Assembly (NCBI GenBank): GCA_946410375.1
Contig: CAMKAB010000041.1
Span: 1-7,014, forward strand
Reading direction: 5' to 3'
Length of the DNA stretch: 7,014 bases
Source: an uncultured Spirochaetaceae bacterium
GTDB lineage: Bacteria; Spirochaetota; Spirochaetia; Sphaerochaetales; Sphaerochaetaceae
Shown here: one piece after another, positions 5,993 to 7,014 of the stretch
Position numbering within the stretch: position 1 is the first letter of the stretch
Layout: each line of letters opens with the position of its first letter
The notes under the pieces: generated by a model
Told to the model about the DNA's origin: nothing
The model's database searches: none
The model's input: the letters and a program-made list of their open reading frames with translations, nothing else
Translations under genes and position numbers: made by a program

Positions 5993-6055
5993 ACCCGGAA
6001 GTTTTACAACTTGCACCTGATGTTTTACATTTTACACCGGAAGTTTTACAACTTT
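5993..6055 (-). repeat. Three tandem 21-bp repeats, possible end of an IS21-type element
   Basis: Three units of exactly 21 bp run head to tail at 5993-6013, 6014-6034 and 6035-6055. Units 1 and 3 share the 18-bp core CCGGAAGTTTTACAACTT without a mismatch, and the middle unit differs at several positions. All three keep GTTTTAC. Units 1 and 3 contain the dyad AAGTT/AACTT, and unit 2 a dyad ATGT/ACAT. The array starts exactly at the stop codon of the truncated Fic gene, whose TGA would supply a terminal TG. IS21-family elements carry such multiple terminal repeats as transposase sites, so a leftover end is a fair reading. An array of regulator binding sites upstream of the SPFH gene is the alternative. 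Confidence 0.55.
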
Positions 6056-6560
6056 TCATAAAGTTCCTTCCTCAGAAGTTTCAATAATTCCAATCAGAAA
6101 AAATTTTATCCATTGGTTTAAATCATTTTTTTCACGAGTAATAGTTAATTTATCATAATATAGGGACCTGTTTTTCTCAAAAAAGCAGACAAATATAATA
6201 TAATAAAGGTTTATCCAGAATTCCTTTTGAAACAAGAAACAAAGTAATAAGTAAACGGCCTATTCTCCCGTTGCCATCCAAAAAAGGGTGAATAGTTTCA
6301 AACTGATAATGGGCAATTGCAATTTTAATGAGATTCGGAACATTTATTTCGTCATTATTCAAAAACTTTTCAAAATCAGATAATAAGTCAGAAAGTTTTT
6401 CTGCCGCAGGTGGAACAAAAACAGCATCCACTATAGATGCACCACCAATCCGGTTTTGCGAGGTTCTGAATTCTCCCGGAGTTTTTCTTTCTCCGCGTCC
6501 GCTTGAAAGCAGGATTCTATGAGTATCTCTAATCTAGCGGCACGAAAGAGGCAAAGTTTT
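6056..6560 (-). pseudogene. Fic-family protein gene, truncated at both ends and disrupted
   Basis: The remnant covers the core and end of a Fic protein, an enzyme class that attaches AMP or related groups to target proteins. Reading down the - strand: LPLSCR, then an in-frame TAG at 6534-6536 where Fic proteins have Leu, then IRDTHRILLSSGRGER, TPGEFRTSQNRIGG and the catalytic HPFLDGNGRIGR (6255-6290). The frame then stops early in KPLLYYICLLF at 6177. In another frame the family's end continues cleanly: EKNRSLYYDKL, then NDLNQWIKFFLIGIIET, to a TGA at 6056-6058. The shift is explained by a 5-bp tandem duplication (TATAA twice, 6194-6203) plus loss of one A from the run at 6179-6184, restoring the usual KPLLYLSAFFEKN. 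About 90 N-terminal residues are missing, probably including the helix with the inhibitory motif. The intact 84-codon reading from 6431 is only a fragment. Confidence 0.8.
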
Positions 6561-6564
6561 TAAT

Positions 6565-6768
6565 TTGCTTTTGACTGAAGGCAAAAGAGGCACTATCAGA
6601 GATTTGCTATTGGAATATTATATCCGATTAATCCGAGACATTCGGGATGCCATTAAGAGCCTTCTTGGCGGAACAATTAACAAAATGATTGAAGCCGAGG
6701 TGGATAATGATCCGGGCTATGAAAAATCAGAGCGGTCGAACAATGACGACCGCCTAACATTTGATTGA
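6565..6768 (+). pseudogene. N-terminal fragment of an IS256-family (Mutator-type) transposase
   Basis: The reading frame gives LTEGKRGTIRDLLLEYY, then IRDAIKSLLGGTINKMIEAE, then GYEKSERSNNDD, matching the start of IS256-family transposases (pattern: D-I-x-x-A-x-K-x-L-L-G-G-T, E-A-E, G-Y-E-K-S-E-R-S). Family members are about 400 residues and normally continue with a YRNGYK-like block, whereas this one breaks into RLTFD and stops after about 67 codons. The catalytic DDE residues lie far downstream in the family and are absent. The apparent start is a TTG without a good ribosome site. The fragment is dead and is best read as a scar of an insertion at the 5' side of the Fic gene, on the opposite strand. 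Confidence 0.7.
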
Positions 6769-6804
6769 ATTTCAAAACCAATGAAGGTAGCTATCAAGAG
6801 TAGC

Positions 6805-7014
6805 TCAAATATCGTTTATTTTAATTATCAGTTTTCCGTTTAATGCTTCGGCGATTCTTTCCAGGGTTTTTACAGAGGGGTTTGCGATGCCTTTTTCAAT
6901 TCTTGATATGTCGGATTGGTTGATTCCTGTTTTTTTTGACAGTTCCGATTGTGATATTCCCGATTTTGCCCGAGCCTCCGCTACGGCATTTGCAGATGAT
7001 GTGTATAATCTGAT
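6805..7014 (-). CDS. Xre-family HTH antitoxin/regulator (HigA-like), 5' end outside window
   Basis: The frame is open from the right edge (7014) to a TGA at 6805-6807 and gives 69 residues. It contains a complete Cro/CI-type helix-turn-helix: VAEARAKSGISQSELSKKTG, then INQSDISRIEKGIANPSVKT, then LERIAEALNGKLIIKI. The short tail after the helices and the GKLIIKI ending are typical of HigA-type antitoxins, which bind DNA and a RelE/HigB-like toxin. In the usual higBA order the toxin gene precedes the antitoxin, so a partner would lie just beyond the right edge. A solitary regulator is possible. The start codon is not in the window. Confidence 0.8.
   Translation of the reverse strand: MRLYTSSANAVAEARAKSGISQSELSKKTGINQSDISRIEKGIANPSVKTLERIAEALNGKLIIKINDI

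Noticed and set aside
5993..6055. CRISPR array
   Set aside because: The repeats are directly adjacent 21-bp units without spacers, and no cas gene is present.

Overview
The window looks like a bacterial chromosome of medium GC content, with a conserved left part and an accessory right part. The organism is not identifiable with certainty. A spirochaete of the Treponema group is a reasonable guess from the secreted beta-barrel protein, the T-rich intergenic sequence and the general style of the genes, but no marker gene settles it.

Left part (1-1967, + strand). A tRNA-Arg gene with anticodon CCG is followed by a T-rich leader with repeated GATTTT motifs. Next comes a two-gene unit: a sugar-phosphate-type nucleotidyltransferase and a secreted outer-membrane beta-barrel protein. 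The stop and start codons of these two genes share one base.

Middle (2041-3038). A lone, AT-rich gene encodes a winged-helix N-terminus joined to what looks like a PD-(D/E)XK nuclease fold. No methyltransferase or other restriction partner is visible. A 251-base intergenic stretch follows and contains a perfect 12-bp inverted repeat. It sits between two convergent transcription units and is probably a bidirectional terminator.

Centre (3039-5881, - strand). Transcription order is: an SPFH-domain protein with a Gly/Tyr/Gln/Asn-rich linker and two C-terminal zinc ribbons; a protein with two N-terminal zinc ribbons and a C-terminal membrane anchor; and a 65-residue single-pass membrane protein. 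The first two resemble YdjI and YdjG of the Bacillus subtilis pspA-ydjGHI membrane-stress operon. No PspA gene lies in the window, so this looks like a compact variant of that system. It is the most biologically interesting functional unit here.

Right part (5882-7014). This is a graveyard of mobile and accessory DNA. It holds three tandem 21-bp repeats that look like the end of an insertion sequence; a Fic-domain gene truncated at both ends that also carries a nonsense codon and a net frameshift; the N-terminal fragment of an IS256-family transposase on the opposite strand; and the C-terminal part of an Xre/HigA-type antitoxin that runs off the right edge. The Fic remnant abuts the 21-bp repeats on one side and the IS256 fragment on the other, so two separate insertions probably destroyed it.
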